The notes below the pieces were generated by a model. It was not told where the DNA came from. It saw only the letters and a list, made by a program, of their open reading frames with translations, and ran no database searches. Below, piece by piece: positions 17,788-26,263 of a stretch of DNA of 64,000 nt. The stretch spans positions 248,001 to 312,000 of the forward strand of contig JADJWK010000004.1 in assembly GCA_016716405.1 (NCBI GenBank). The letters run 5' to 3'. Numbering within the stretch: position 1 is the stretch's first letter; each line of letters opens with the position of its first letter. Source of the DNA: Candidatus Melainabacteria bacterium. Its GTDB lineage: Bacteria > Cyanobacteriota > Vampirovibrionia > Obscuribacterales > Obscuribacteraceae. The position numbers and the translations under genes were made by a program.

Positions 17788-19755
17788 ATGCACAGCGAAA
17801 TCCTAGGAATGTCCTTCGATAGCCCGGCGTCGCCATCCATTACGCTCACCGGGCATATGGAGGACGAAGTCCCGCTTTCGGGCTGGGGCTTCGGCTGGTA
17901 TCCGGGCGACGACGGTGCCGGGGTTGTCATCAAGAATCCCCGGTCCATGAGAGAATCGGTGATGACAAGGGTGCTCAGGGACTGGGATCGTTTTCGCTCG
18001 AGTACTTTCGTCTGTCATATCCTCGGCGCTGCAAAGAGGGTTTCCCAGCAGGATACCCTCCCTTTTCTCATTCGCTATGCCAATCGTCATTTCATCTTCA
18101 CTCATAACGGCAAGCTGTCAAGACACATACTCACAGAGCTTTCTCTGGGCGAAGAGCCGCTTTACGAGCCGGTAGGCCGTACCGATTCCGAGCACGCCTT
18201 CTGCTGGCTGCTCGCGCAGTTGCGCGCCAGCAAGGCCCGCAGCCTCGGGAAAGCCGACCGGGAGCTTCTGCACGGTCTTTTCAAGACACTGAACCGTTAC
18301 GGCACCGCCAATTTCCTGATCACCGACGGTCAGGTGCTGGTGGTCTACAATGACGCCAGGGGTGGCGGAAAAGGCTTTCACTATGCGCGGCGCAAGCCCC
18401 CTCACAAGGAGACTCTATTACGCAACGATCTGCTCGAGCTGGACTTCGGCGATCCTCATGACCACAGCCACTCCATGCTCCTCTTCAGCACCACTCCCCT
18501 CTCGGATGGAGACTGGAAACCGTTGCAGCCCGGCGAGATGATCGTCGCCCGTCTCGGCAAGATCATCTGGACGAGCCACAAGCCTCATATGGAGTCCACC
18601 GGCAATTTCGAGACGGTCCACCCGCAAGAAGCCTCACCGGCTGTGCCGGTGCCCGACTCCAGGCATCAGAGCCAGCAAGCTTTTCTTCCCGGACCGAGCT
18701 CGGTAATGGCGGACAATCAGGAACCTCTGCAGATACAATCTCAGAGTCTTCAATCCAGCATGAACCAGGGCAGTGTCGATGATCCCGCCAACTGCTCGAG
18801 CCTGGCGGATGTCACTCACAGTCTCACCACTTATGCAGACGCTACTCCTGTGGTGCAGCCGGTCGAAACCGTGGATGTCTCGAGCAGGATCAAAGCCCAT
18901 GTGCTCTCGGTGGTGCACGAGACGGTCTACGAGTATGAGGAGCCGGTGGAATACAGTACCCACAGGCTGCATCTCTATCCGGTGCACGACAGCCGCCAGC
19001 AAGTGCTCTCCGCTCGCATCGATATCTCGCCCCGGGCCGAGACGAGAGAGTTCGAAGATGTTTTCGGCAACCGCACAGTCGATCTGAAGATCGAGCAGAG
19101 CTATCGCCGCCTGGTCATTCGCTCGACAGCACGGGTGGTGGCACATCCGCCGCCCCATCTGCGCTCGACCAGCGAGCGCATGACCGTTCCTCTTGTCTGG
19201 ATGCCCTGGCAGCGCCAGATGATGCTCCCTTATCTGCTCCCCCCGGAACTTCCCGAAAGCGAGCTGCGCACCCTCACCGACTATGCCATGGGCTTCGTCA
19301 AGAGAGAGGACTATGACCTGCTCGAAGCCCTCATCGAGATGAACCGCACCATATTCACGGACTTCGAATATGTCACCGGCTCCACCAACCTGCAAACGAC
19401 CCCCTTCGAGGTCCTGGTCAAACGCAAAGGAGTCTGCCAGGACTTCGCCAACCTGCTCATCTGCATGGCCAGGCTCCTGGGTATTCCGGCTCGCTACCGC
19501 GTTGGCTATATCAACACCGGCGCCGACTACGAGAACAAGATCCAGTCCGAGGCTTCTCACGCCTGGGCGGAGCTCTATCTGCCCTGGTGCGGCTGGTACG
19601 GTTTCGATCCCACCAATGGTTGTCTGGCCGGTCAGGACCATATAAGGGTGGCTGCCGGCCGCAATTATAGAGACGCCTCCCCCACCTCAGGCACCATATA
19701 CAAAGGCGGCGGCGGCGAGCGCCTTTCGGTAAGCGTCCGGGTGAAAGTCGAATAG
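17788..19755 (+). CDS. Degenerate class II glutamine amidotransferase fused to transglutaminase
   Basis: A 655-residue fusion. Residues 1-270 follow the Ntn-type GATase II fold: EILGMSFDSPASPS, GWGFGWYPG, FIFTHNGKL and GRTDSEHAFCWLL. Residues about 370-655 are a second bacterial transglutaminase, with the active-site Cys in KGVCQDFANLLICMARLLG and His/Asp in SHAWAELYLPWCGWYGFDPT. In the GATase half the N-terminal nucleophilic Cys of MC-type proteins is absent (the start reads M-H-S-E-I-L-G), and the glutamine-binding Arg of the HxR motif is Leu (CHILGAA). Glutaminase activity is therefore doubtful. It is followed 10 bases later by sixA. Confidence 0.9.
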   Translation: MHSEILGMSFDSPASPSITLTGHMEDEVPLSGWGFGWYPGDDGAGVVIKNPRSMRESVMTRVLRDWDRFRSSTFVCHILGAAKRVSQQDTLPFLIRYANRHFIFTHNGKLSRHILTELSLGEEPLYEPVGRTDSEHAFCWLLAQLRASKARSLGKADRELLHGLFKTLNRYGTANFLITDGQVLVVYNDARGGGKGFHYARRKPPHKETLLRNDLLELDFGDPHDHSHSMLLFSTTPLSDGDWKPLQPGEMIVARLGKIIWTSHKPHMESTGNFETVHPQEASPAVPVPDSRHQSQQAFLPGPSSVMADNQEPLQIQSQSLQSSMNQGSVDDPANCSSLADVTHSLTTYADATPVVQPVETVDVSSRIKAHVLSVVHETVYEYEEPVEYSTHRLHLYPVHDSRQQVLSARIDISPRAETREFEDVFGNRTVDLKIEQSYRRLVIRSTARVVAHPPPHLRSTSERMTVPLVWMPWQRQMMLPYLLPPELPESELRTLTDYAMGFVKREDYDLLEALIEMNRTIFTDFEYVTGSTNLQTTPFEVLVKRKGVCQDFANLLICMARLLGIPARYRVGYINTGADYENKIQSEASHAWAELYLPWCGWYGFDPTNGCLAGQDHIRVAAGRNYRDASPTSGTIYKGGGGERLSVSVRVKVE

Positions 19756-19765
19756 GAGAAAGCCC

Positions 19766-20257
19766 ATGCTCAAACTCTATCTCCTCCGGCATGCTAAATC
19801 GAGCTGGGATGACCTGAACCAGGCCGATTTCGACCGCCCCCTGAACAAGCGAGGCAAGCAGGCGGCCCCTGTCATGGGATCGGTGCTCAAGAAGAAAGGA
19901 ATAAAGCCTGATCTTATATTGTGCTCCCCGGCCCGGCGCACCAGGGAGACCCTGGACCTGGTGCTGAGCGCCGCCCGGCTCAAGAGCCCGGTCTCTTTCG
20001 AGGAGCATATTTACGAAGCCTCCCTGGGAGAGCTGCGCCGCCTGCTCCGCGGGCAGAAAGAGGACAGGCAGAGCATTCTGCTCATCGGCCACAATCCGGG
20101 AATGGCCAATCTGCTTTCGGACCTCACCGGGGAATACGAGCACTTCCCGACCGCGGCTCTGGCATCCATCAGTCTCGGCATCGAGAGCTGGCGCGATCTC
20201 GAGCCCGGAACAGGCTCTCTCGACTGGATACTGCGCCCCAAAGAGCTTCCCGACTGA
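19766..20257 (+). CDS. sixA: SixA-type phosphohistidine phosphatase (histidine phosphatase superfamily)
   Basis: A 163-residue phosphatase with the RHG motif YLLRHAKSSWD at the start, the second half-site SPARRTRETLDLVL and the distal His in LLIGHNPGMANLLS. The length fits SixA, which removes phosphate from histidine phosphotransfer domains; related short enzymes act on other phosphoesters. It has a clear AGGAG upstream and lies 10 bases after the transglutaminase fusion, so it is probably its operon partner. Alternative: a general small-molecule phosphatase. Confidence 0.9.
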   Translation: MLKLYLLRHAKSSWDDLNQADFDRPLNKRGKQAAPVMGSVLKKKGIKPDLILCSPARRTRETLDLVLSAARLKSPVSFEEHIYEASLGELRRLLRGQKEDRQSILLIGHNPGMANLLSDLTGEYEHFPTAALASISLGIESWRDLEPGTGSLDWILRPKELPD

Positions 20258-20340
20258 TCCAGAATCAGGGAAAACCCTATCGCTGACGGCGATGCTTTGA
20301 CCTAAGCTGGAGTCACCACGAATCAGTTCGATTTCGATTT

Positions 20341-20446
20341 TCGGCATCCGGCGCAGGCAAGGCCCAGAAATGTGCCACTACTAGTGGTTGCCTGCCGGAC
20401 GATCTTCTTTCTATCCAGGCGCGTCGCCCCGCGCACCGGATGCCGA
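20341..20446 (+). promoter_or_regulatory. Structured leader with mutually exclusive hairpins
   Basis: Outer arms TCGGCATCCGG (20341-20351) and CCGGATGCCGA (20436-20446) form a perfect 11-bp helix. An alternative inner helix pairs CCGGC(GC)AGGCAA (20348-20360) with TTGCCTGCCGG (20388-20398), capped by the palindrome CCACTA-C-TAGTGG (20375-20387). Both helices use CCGG at 20348-20351, so only one can form fully. The element ends 37 bases before the ATG at 20483. It could be an RNA switch, or DNA operators. Confidence 0.5.
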
Positions 20447-20482
20447 TTTTACTACTCTCTCCACATTCACTGGAGGACTACC

Positions 20483-23236
20483 ATGAAAGACAATGCAATG
20501 CTCCCCGTACAAGAGGAGCAAGCGGAAACGCACGACAATTACCCGGACGAGAGCTTCGAATCTCAGGAGGACTTCGGCTTCAAGCTCAAGCCCGACTCCC
20601 TCTTCCATGACTGGCAGGGACAATCGGTGATGGTATTCGGCGTACTCTTGCCGGCCCTGATGATCGGCTGCGCTGCATTCACCCTCTATGACCGGATCAC
20701 GCTTCTCCTTCTCAAGCAGCCTCTGGAGACTATTGTCGAGCTCGCCCTGGTCCTTTCTGTGCCTGCCGGCAATTTCATCGTCTGGCGTGCGCTCTGCAAG
20801 GGCGACTGCCGATCCACAATCAAGCGAGGCATTCTCAATGGAGTCGCTGCAGCCAGCGCCGCCATCATCACTCTCATAAGCGGCATCGCCGCAGCGCTGC
20901 ATTACCCGACCCTCTCCGGCGATGGCACCGGACATGGTGCAGAGTTCACCTTGATCAGCCTGGTCTCCCTTGGCGCCCTGGCATCAGCGCTCTACCTCGC
21001 CCACAGGGTGAGACAGACCCGGGTCATAAGGAGCAGCCAGATCCGCGCCATGGTTTATGCAACCATCGGAGCGGTCGTCGCCCTGAGCGCCTTCATCGCC
21101 AGCGAGGCCCGCTCGACAGTGATCAGAATCGCGGAATTAATGGCTGTCTCCGAATCGCAAGACGAGAAAGACCGGGGACTGGACCTTCTGCGCTCTCTCA
21201 ACGCCCGGCGGGACATCTCCATGGAGTGCGCCAGCCCCAGAGCCGGCGGGCTGGCGGGCATGTTCGCCAGAATCGACAATGTCTCGCTCAGGCAGCTCTT
21301 CTTCTGCGTCACAGGAGAGCCCTTCCGGGACGACAAGTCGGCGAACTTCGCCTCCATGCCCGACGAGTATCTCCAGAAACATGTCGTGGGCGCTCCGGTA
21401 GAAGGGCTCTCCCTGCACCGCTCCAAGATGCATGGCTATGTCAATCCCGGGACCCTGACGAGCACCATCTACTGGACTTTCGTATTCAAGAACAAATCCT
21501 ATGAGCCCGTCGAGGCAAGAGCCGAGCTCGGACTCCCGGAAGGAAGCGCCATCTCGGGAATGACCATGTGGCGGGGAGGCAGTCCCATGGAGACCGTCTT
21601 CGCCCCCTCGGGCGATCCGTCCAATGCCGCTGCCACTCACTGGACCAATGTCGGTCATGACGCCCCCGCCATCGTCACCGATCTCGGTCGCGACCGGGTG
21701 CTCCTGCACTGCTACCCGGTGCCCGCTCAGGGACAGCTCAAGATGGCGGTGGCTATCACCGTGCCCATGAGCCTTGAGACCCTCGAGCGCGCCTCTCTCC
21801 CACTGCCTCGTTTCATCGACACCAATTTTTCCCTGAAGGGCAAGCACCAGATCCGCATGGTCGCCGACCAGGAGATCGGGCTCGCCAGCAAGAGCATGAC
21901 AGCAAGCCGCACCCCCGCGGGCAAATATGTGGTGGCCGGCAATCTCGATAGTGATACTCTAAGCGGTATCAGCCGGTCCCTTTCGGTGAGCCGCCAGGCG
22001 ACCCTGGGTCCGGTTGCGGTCAGGGACGAATTTTCCGAATCGCCCCGCTATATCACCCAGACCATCAGGAAAATCCCTGCAGTCGCTCCCCGGCATCTCG
22101 TGGTGGTAATGGATGGGTCGATGAGCCTGAAGCCCTATGTTGACGATCTCAAAGAGGCCCTGTCCCGATCGGCTAAATCAATACCCACCTCTTTCATACT
22201 TGCCCGGAACAGCGAGGAGCCGCCGGCAGCAGTGAGCCTGGAGAAAGCCCTGAAGACCCTCAAATCCGGAGACTTCGAAGGCGGTCAGGACAACCTGGAG
22301 TCCCTCGTGAAAGCCACCGAGCTGGCGGGCGAAGAGCCCGGCGGCGCCGTCCTCTGGATTCACGGGCCGCAACCGAGCTTCAACAAAGAGATCTATATCG
22401 TCAGCCCGGCAAGCGCCAGGCCGAGCTTCTATGAGCTCGCCCTGGACAACGGGGTCATGGATCCCTCCGAGTTCTTCAAGCACCACAGCGAAATCGGACC
22501 TTTCCAGCCCATCGCCAGAAGCGGCTCCGCAGCGGACAAGCTCAACGGCTTCCTTTCCCAGTGGAAGCCCGGGGGCTGCAAATATCAGGTGGAGTACGCG
22601 GTCTCCGACAGGGCACCGGCCCTTGCCCTCACCACCGGGGACCAGGCCCGGGAAATCGCCGCACTGTTCGCCCGGGAGACATGCGCCCTGGCCCTTTCCA
22701 GGGGCGATGCCGCAGGTGCTACCAGGGAGGCTGTCTATCATCGTATAGTCACCCCGGTGAGCCTGGCATCCACCCGCTTCGTGTCCCAGGCAAGCACTCT
22801 GGGCAACAGCATGCACAACCAGTCGGTACATATCGTGAACGGCGCGGATAAAAGTGCTGCCACAGCCGAGAACGCATCCGAGGGCGAGGACCTGTACTTT
22901 ATGGGCTCCGCCCCCACATTGCAGGGCGCCACCAACGGCACTATCGGTCCCCAGAGCACCGACGCCGTCATGGGCGTGAACACGGCCGGAACGGTAAGGA
23001 TCAATAATCTCGCCAATCTCGAAGCGATGCTCAATCTCTTCGCCAACGGAATCCAGATCCTCGGCATTCTGGGCGGTGTCGCCCTGATGGCTTCCGGTAT
23101 TCTCGACCGGGCCATGGAGAAATGGAGCACCAGCCGCCTGGCTTGCGGATTGCTGATGATCCTGGCCGGTCTTGCCAGCCCGGGAGTGATCAGCTATTTC
23201 GTCAGCTCCGCCAGAGACGCGAATCTGTTCAGTTGA
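20483..23236 (+). CDS. Large membrane protein with VIT/vWA-like central region
   Basis: 917 residues from ATG 20483, which has a strong GGAGG upstream; the frame extends to 20372 but lacks such a site. After an acidic cytoplasmic N-terminus come five hydrophobic helices (VMVFGVLLPALMIGCAAF to VYATIGAVVALSAFI). A central region has VIT-like sequence (TSTIYWTFVFKNKSYEPVEA) and a vWA-like metal site (HLVVVMDGSMSLK, DxSxS). Two C-terminal helices close the protein. VIT-vWA membrane proteins are often linked to exosortase or envelope systems, but none is seen here. It is followed by a strong terminator. Confidence 0.72.
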   Translation: MKDNAMLPVQEEQAETHDNYPDESFESQEDFGFKLKPDSLFHDWQGQSVMVFGVLLPALMIGCAAFTLYDRITLLLLKQPLETIVELALVLSVPAGNFIVWRALCKGDCRSTIKRGILNGVAAASAAIITLISGIAAALHYPTLSGDGTGHGAEFTLISLVSLGALASALYLAHRVRQTRVIRSSQIRAMVYATIGAVVALSAFIASEARSTVIRIAELMAVSESQDEKDRGLDLLRSLNARRDISMECASPRAGGLAGMFARIDNVSLRQLFFCVTGEPFRDDKSANFASMPDEYLQKHVVGAPVEGLSLHRSKMHGYVNPGTLTSTIYWTFVFKNKSYEPVEARAELGLPEGSAISGMTMWRGGSPMETVFAPSGDPSNAAATHWTNVGHDAPAIVTDLGRDRVLLHCYPVPAQGQLKMAVAITVPMSLETLERASLPLPRFIDTNFSLKGKHQIRMVADQEIGLASKSMTASRTPAGKYVVAGNLDSDTLSGISRSLSVSRQATLGPVAVRDEFSESPRYITQTIRKIPAVAPRHLVVVMDGSMSLKPYVDDLKEALSRSAKSIPTSFILARNSEEPPAAVSLEKALKTLKSGDFEGGQDNLESLVKATELAGEEPGGAVLWIHGPQPSFNKEIYIVSPASARPSFYELALDNGVMDPSEFFKHHSEIGPFQPIARSGSAADKLNGFLSQWKPGGCKYQVEYAVSDRAPALALTTGDQAREIAALFARETCALALSRGDAAGATREAVYHRIVTPVSLASTRFVSQASTLGNSMHNQSVHIVNGADKSAATAENASEGEDLYFMGSAPTLQGATNGTIGPQSTDAVMGVNTAGTVRINNLANLEAMLNLFANGIQILGILGGVALMASGILDRAMEKWSTSRLACGLLMILAGLASPGVISYFVSSARDANLFS

Positions 23237-23273
23237 AAAGTTGAAAAGCTGAACAGCTTGAATCGCAGAGCAG

Positions 23274-23298
23274 AGACCCCGGCTCGCCGGGGTCTTTT
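23274..23298 (+). terminator. Rho-independent terminator after the VIT-like gene
   Basis: GACCCCGG-CTCG-CCGGGGTC forms a perfect 8-bp stem with a tetraloop, followed directly by TTTT. It lies 38 bases after the stop codon. Confidence 0.9.
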
Positions 23299-23499
23299 GC
23301 CTTGCCGGGTTGTTCTTACGAAGTGTAACAAGGCGACAAGAGAGCGCCTTTCGGGAACATAACCAGGTGCATGTCACACAAGGGTACACTTCGACCCCGT
23401 TGCCAGCGTCCCATCGCCGCTATGAGTGGACTCTGCCTCCATCCGACCGTACCTGCTAACATTGTCTGCCTGTTACTATCTCGAGGCAGAAACGCAAAA

Positions 23500-23811
23500 A
23501 TGTACGCAGTTCTCTACCGCTGGCGGCTCAAATCCGGTCATGAATCGAGTTTCGAGACAGCCTGGGCGGACCGCACCCAAGAGATCAAGAAGGAGCACGG
23601 CGCTCTGGGCTCGCGCCTCCACAGAGCCGACGACGGCTCTTACATCGCCTATGCCCAGTGGCCCAGCCGGGAAGCCTGGGAGCAAGCCTCTTCTACAGCC
23701 GGTGCCAACAGCCCTTCCAGCCTGACCATGAAAGAAGCCACCCAGAGCTTCGAGATCGTCGCCCGGCTGGATGTCATAAAGGATCTCCTGGTGGAGGCGA
23801 GCAAGATATGA
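23500..23811 (+). CDS. Antibiotic-biosynthesis-monooxygenase-like small protein
   Basis: A 103-residue ferredoxin-like dimeric alpha+beta barrel protein. The start MYAVLYRWRLKSGHE, then SFETAWADRTQEIKKEHGAL and SRLHRADDGSYIAYAQWPS, match the ABM/quinol monooxygenase pattern, which oxidises or isomerises small aromatic or lipid-derived molecules without a cofactor. ATG 23500 has GAGGCAG upstream; the longer frame to 23371 is not coding-like. The stop overlaps the SDR start (ATGA), so the two enzymes are coupled and may act on one substrate. Confidence 0.78.
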   Translation: MYAVLYRWRLKSGHESSFETAWADRTQEIKKEHGALGSRLHRADDGSYIAYAQWPSREAWEQASSTAGANSPSSLTMKEATQSFEIVARLDVIKDLLVEASKI

Positions 23812-24506
23812 AAACGGCGGTGGTCACAGGCGCCAGCCGGGGCATTGGCAGGGCGGTTGCCGCCGGTCTGGCGGAGGACGGCTACAGCCTCGCCCTGAGC
23901 GCCAGGGGCAGGGAAGATCTGGAAAAAGCCCGGGACGAGATCCTTTCTGCCTCGCCTTCCGTCGAGGTGGCTGTCTATCCGGTGGATCTCAAGGACAGCC
24001 GGAATGTCTCGGACATGGTGGATGATGTCGTGAAACGCTTCGGACGCATCGATCTCCTTTTCAACAATGCCGGCATCTTTCACGGAGGCACCGTCGACCT
24101 TCCTTTCGAGCAGTTCGAGGAGATGATCGATATCAATCTCAAAGCGGCTTTCCGCGTCCTGCAAAAGACCGTCCCGGTGATGAGAAAACAGAAATCGGGG
24201 AGAATCATCAATCTCTCCTCGCGCTCGGGAAAGATCGCCAAGCCGACATCCGGCGCCTATGCAGCATCGAAATTCGGACTGGTCGGCCTGAGCGAGGCCC
24301 TCTACAGAGAAGTCACCGCTGACGGTATCAGAGTCACCGCCCTCTGCCCGGGCTGGGTGGACACCGACATGGCCGCCATGTCAGGTCTGCCGCCGGAGGA
24401 GATGGTCCAGACCGCGGACATAGTGGCTACGGTGCGATGGCTCGCCAATCTATCGCCGGCCGCCTGCGTCAAGGATCTTGTCATCGAGTCTTTCAGGCAG
24501 GTCTGA
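23808..24506 (+). CDS. Short-chain dehydrogenase/reductase
   Basis: A 232-residue classical SDR. The NAD(P) motif TGASRGIGRAVA is at residues 7-18, NNAG near 84, the catalytic Ser in INLSSRSGK and YAASK provide the Ser-Tyr-Lys triad, and PGWVDTDMA follows. Arg in the first loop (ASRG) favours NADPH. These enzymes reduce ketones or oxidise alcohols; the FabG-like layout fits 3-oxoacyl or xenobiotic carbonyl substrates. It is translationally coupled to the upstream monooxygenase-like gene through ATGA. Confidence 0.92.
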   Translation: MKTAVVTGASRGIGRAVAAGLAEDGYSLALSARGREDLEKARDEILSASPSVEVAVYPVDLKDSRNVSDMVDDVVKRFGRIDLLFNNAGIFHGGTVDLPFEQFEEMIDINLKAAFRVLQKTVPVMRKQKSGRIINLSSRSGKIAKPTSGAYAASKFGLVGLSEALYREVTADGIRVTALCPGWVDTDMAAMSGLPPEEMVQTADIVATVRWLANLSPAACVKDLVIESFRQV

Positions 24507-24509
24507 CTC

Positions 24510-25013
24510 TCAGCTTGCTTTTTCTTCCGACTTCTTGAAGACATATCTGCCGATCAGATAATCGGCGGATATCTTGCCGGGCCCGAAAGCCAGGACCATA
24601 AGCGCCGTGAGCAGGAAGAAAAAGGGATCGGCGCTGAGAAAAGGTCCGGGGTCAGAGAAGATATTCAAGACCTTGACCCGATCGTCGGCAACACTGAGAT
24701 AAGCCACCGTCATCATCACCGTAAGAAAGGCACCCACCGGACGTCCGGCAAGTCCGAGAATGAGGAGCGCTCCGCCTCCAAGCTCGCCGCAGCCGACGAA
24801 CCAGGCATTGAGCTCGGGAAGCGGAACGCCTATAGAAGTGAAAAAGGCCACGGTCTTGTCGTGATGCTCGAGCTTGCCCATTCCGGTACCGATGAATTCC
24901 AGACCCCAGTGCAGGCGAAATACCAGGAGCAGAGCCTGGGCGAAAAAAAGATCCCCCGCCTCGACAAGAAGCCCGTAAAGCTTTTCAGCCAGTTTCACGA
25001 CAGGATTGTCCAC
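24510..25013 (-). CDS. DoxX-family membrane protein
   Basis: A 167-residue protein with four hydrophobic helices: LLVFRLHWGLEFIGTGMGKL, AWFVGCGELGGGALLILGLAG, GAFLTVMMTVAYLSVAD and DPFFFLLTALMVLAFGPGKIS. The RxxxGxEFxxxGxxKL opening and FGPGKIS close match DoxX/DoxD proteins, which occur in oxidative-stress and quinone-linked membrane contexts. It is convergent with the SDR (three-base gap) and divergent from the pseudokinase gene. Confidence 0.88.
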   Translation of the reverse strand: MDNPVVKLAEKLYGLLVEAGDLFFAQALLLVFRLHWGLEFIGTGMGKLEHHDKTVAFFTSIGVPLPELNAWFVGCGELGGGALLILGLAGRPVGAFLTVMMTVAYLSVADDRVKVLNIFSDPGPFLSADPFFFLLTALMVLAFGPGKISADYLIGRYVFKKSEEKAS

Positions 25014-25055
25014 GTTTCACCTCTGGTAATGACTTGCATATTCTAGAATAAAGAT

Positions 25056-26144
25056 ATGACAACCGCCATCTCCAGACAGAGGAAATGCCCGGCCTGCAAC
25101 AGGGTATACCAGGCACCACTGGTAGTTTGCCCGAAAGACAGGACGATGCTCTTGAGCCGTTTGGAGCCGTCCTCCGGCTTCGACTGCTGGCTCGAGGACG
25201 CCGGGATGTTCACCTGGCGCATATGCGAGCATTGCAAGCGCTGCTTCGATGAAGAGAAGCACGTCGTCTGTCCGGAAGACGGCACCAGGCTGACGCCCTA
25301 TCCGGTCACCATAAGAGAGGGACCGCTCCTGGAAGACCGCTTCCGGCTCCTGGGCTTGCTCGGCAAAAACTATCTTTTTGCCGTTTATCTCGCCAGAGAC
25401 ATCGAGAAAAGCGCCCCGGTGGTGGTGAAGATAATGGCCCGGACTCATTATCAGGACGAGCGCACTCTCTCTCGTATTCTCAGGATGGCCAGACAGGCCC
25501 TCTGCCTGAGACACCCCAATATCATCACCCGGCACAGTGTCAATGTCACCGGGGAAGGGCATCTCTATTTCGTCGACGAATATCTGGAATGCCGATCTCT
25601 GGAGCATGAGCTGAGACAGAAGCGGTTCATAGAATTGCCCTCATTTCTCTCGATGTTCAGGGGAATCGCCCGGGCTCTCGATCATGCTCATACGAACCAG
25701 GCATTTCACGGCGCCCTTACCTGCGCCAATCTCTATCTGGTCGAGACGGACATGAAAGTCGGCAATTTCGGAGTGGCGGAGAGACTCTTCCGCAACCTCG
25801 AGTGGAACGAGCCCAGCTCCGAAACACGAACCGCCAACGTCTACGGCGAGGTGGAGAGCATGTGCCCGGAATTCGCCCGGGGCCAGAGACCCGATGCCCT
25901 GAGCGATATCTACCAGCTCGGCTGCACCATGTACCAGGCTCTTACCGGTCAACCTCCTTTTACCCGGACTACTGCCATCGCCACCATCATGGCTCATATG
26001 GAGGACAGCCCCGATCCGATGCGCTGCCCCCAGGTAATGCCCGCGGGTCTGGAGACAATCATCCTCTCCTGCCTGGAGAAAGACCGGGACAAGCGATGCC
26101 AGACAGCTTCAGAGCTGCTTGCCCGACTCGAGGGAATTAGCTGA
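25056..26144 (+). CDS. Pseudokinase with two N-terminal zinc ribbons
   Basis: A 362-residue protein. Residues 11-30 (CPACNRVYQAPLVVCPKD) and 57-76 (CEHCKRCF...VVCPEDG) look like treble-clef or ribbon zinc sites. Residues about 95-360 follow the kinase fold: VVVKIM supplies the ATP Lys (125), and DALSDIYQLGCTMYQALTGQ is a normal subdomain IX. The glycine loop is lost (LLGKNYLFAVYL), the catalytic loop reads HGALTCANL instead of HRDLKPEN, and DFG is NFG. It is therefore predicted to be catalytically dead and to act as a scaffold or allosteric partner. No membrane segment. Confidence 0.88.
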   Translation: MTTAISRQRKCPACNRVYQAPLVVCPKDRTMLLSRLEPSSGFDCWLEDAGMFTWRICEHCKRCFDEEKHVVCPEDGTRLTPYPVTIREGPLLEDRFRLLGLLGKNYLFAVYLARDIEKSAPVVVKIMARTHYQDERTLSRILRMARQALCLRHPNIITRHSVNVTGEGHLYFVDEYLECRSLEHELRQKRFIELPSFLSMFRGIARALDHAHTNQAFHGALTCANLYLVETDMKVGNFGVAERLFRNLEWNEPSSETRTANVYGEVESMCPEFARGQRPDALSDIYQLGCTMYQALTGQPPFTRTTAIATIMAHMEDSPDPMRCPQVMPAGLETIILSCLEKDRDKRCQTASELLARLEGIS

Positions 26145-26263
26145 CGAACTTTCGTGGTTTCCCCCTATGCCCGCCTGGTTGATCCATGTTTTCATAGACC
26201 CACTCGCTCAATTTGCAGACTGATCGAAAATTTCCTTTCCTCTTTCCCTCGAGGTAGCTCACT

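Noticed and set aside
22178..23389. 403-residue minus-strand ORF
   Set aside because: Antisense to the VIT/vWA-like gene, and it crosses that gene's terminator.
23808..25013. tRNA genes in this or other spacers
   Set aside because: I looked for the GTTCGAATC-type T-loop with a matching acceptor stem throughout the spacers and found none.
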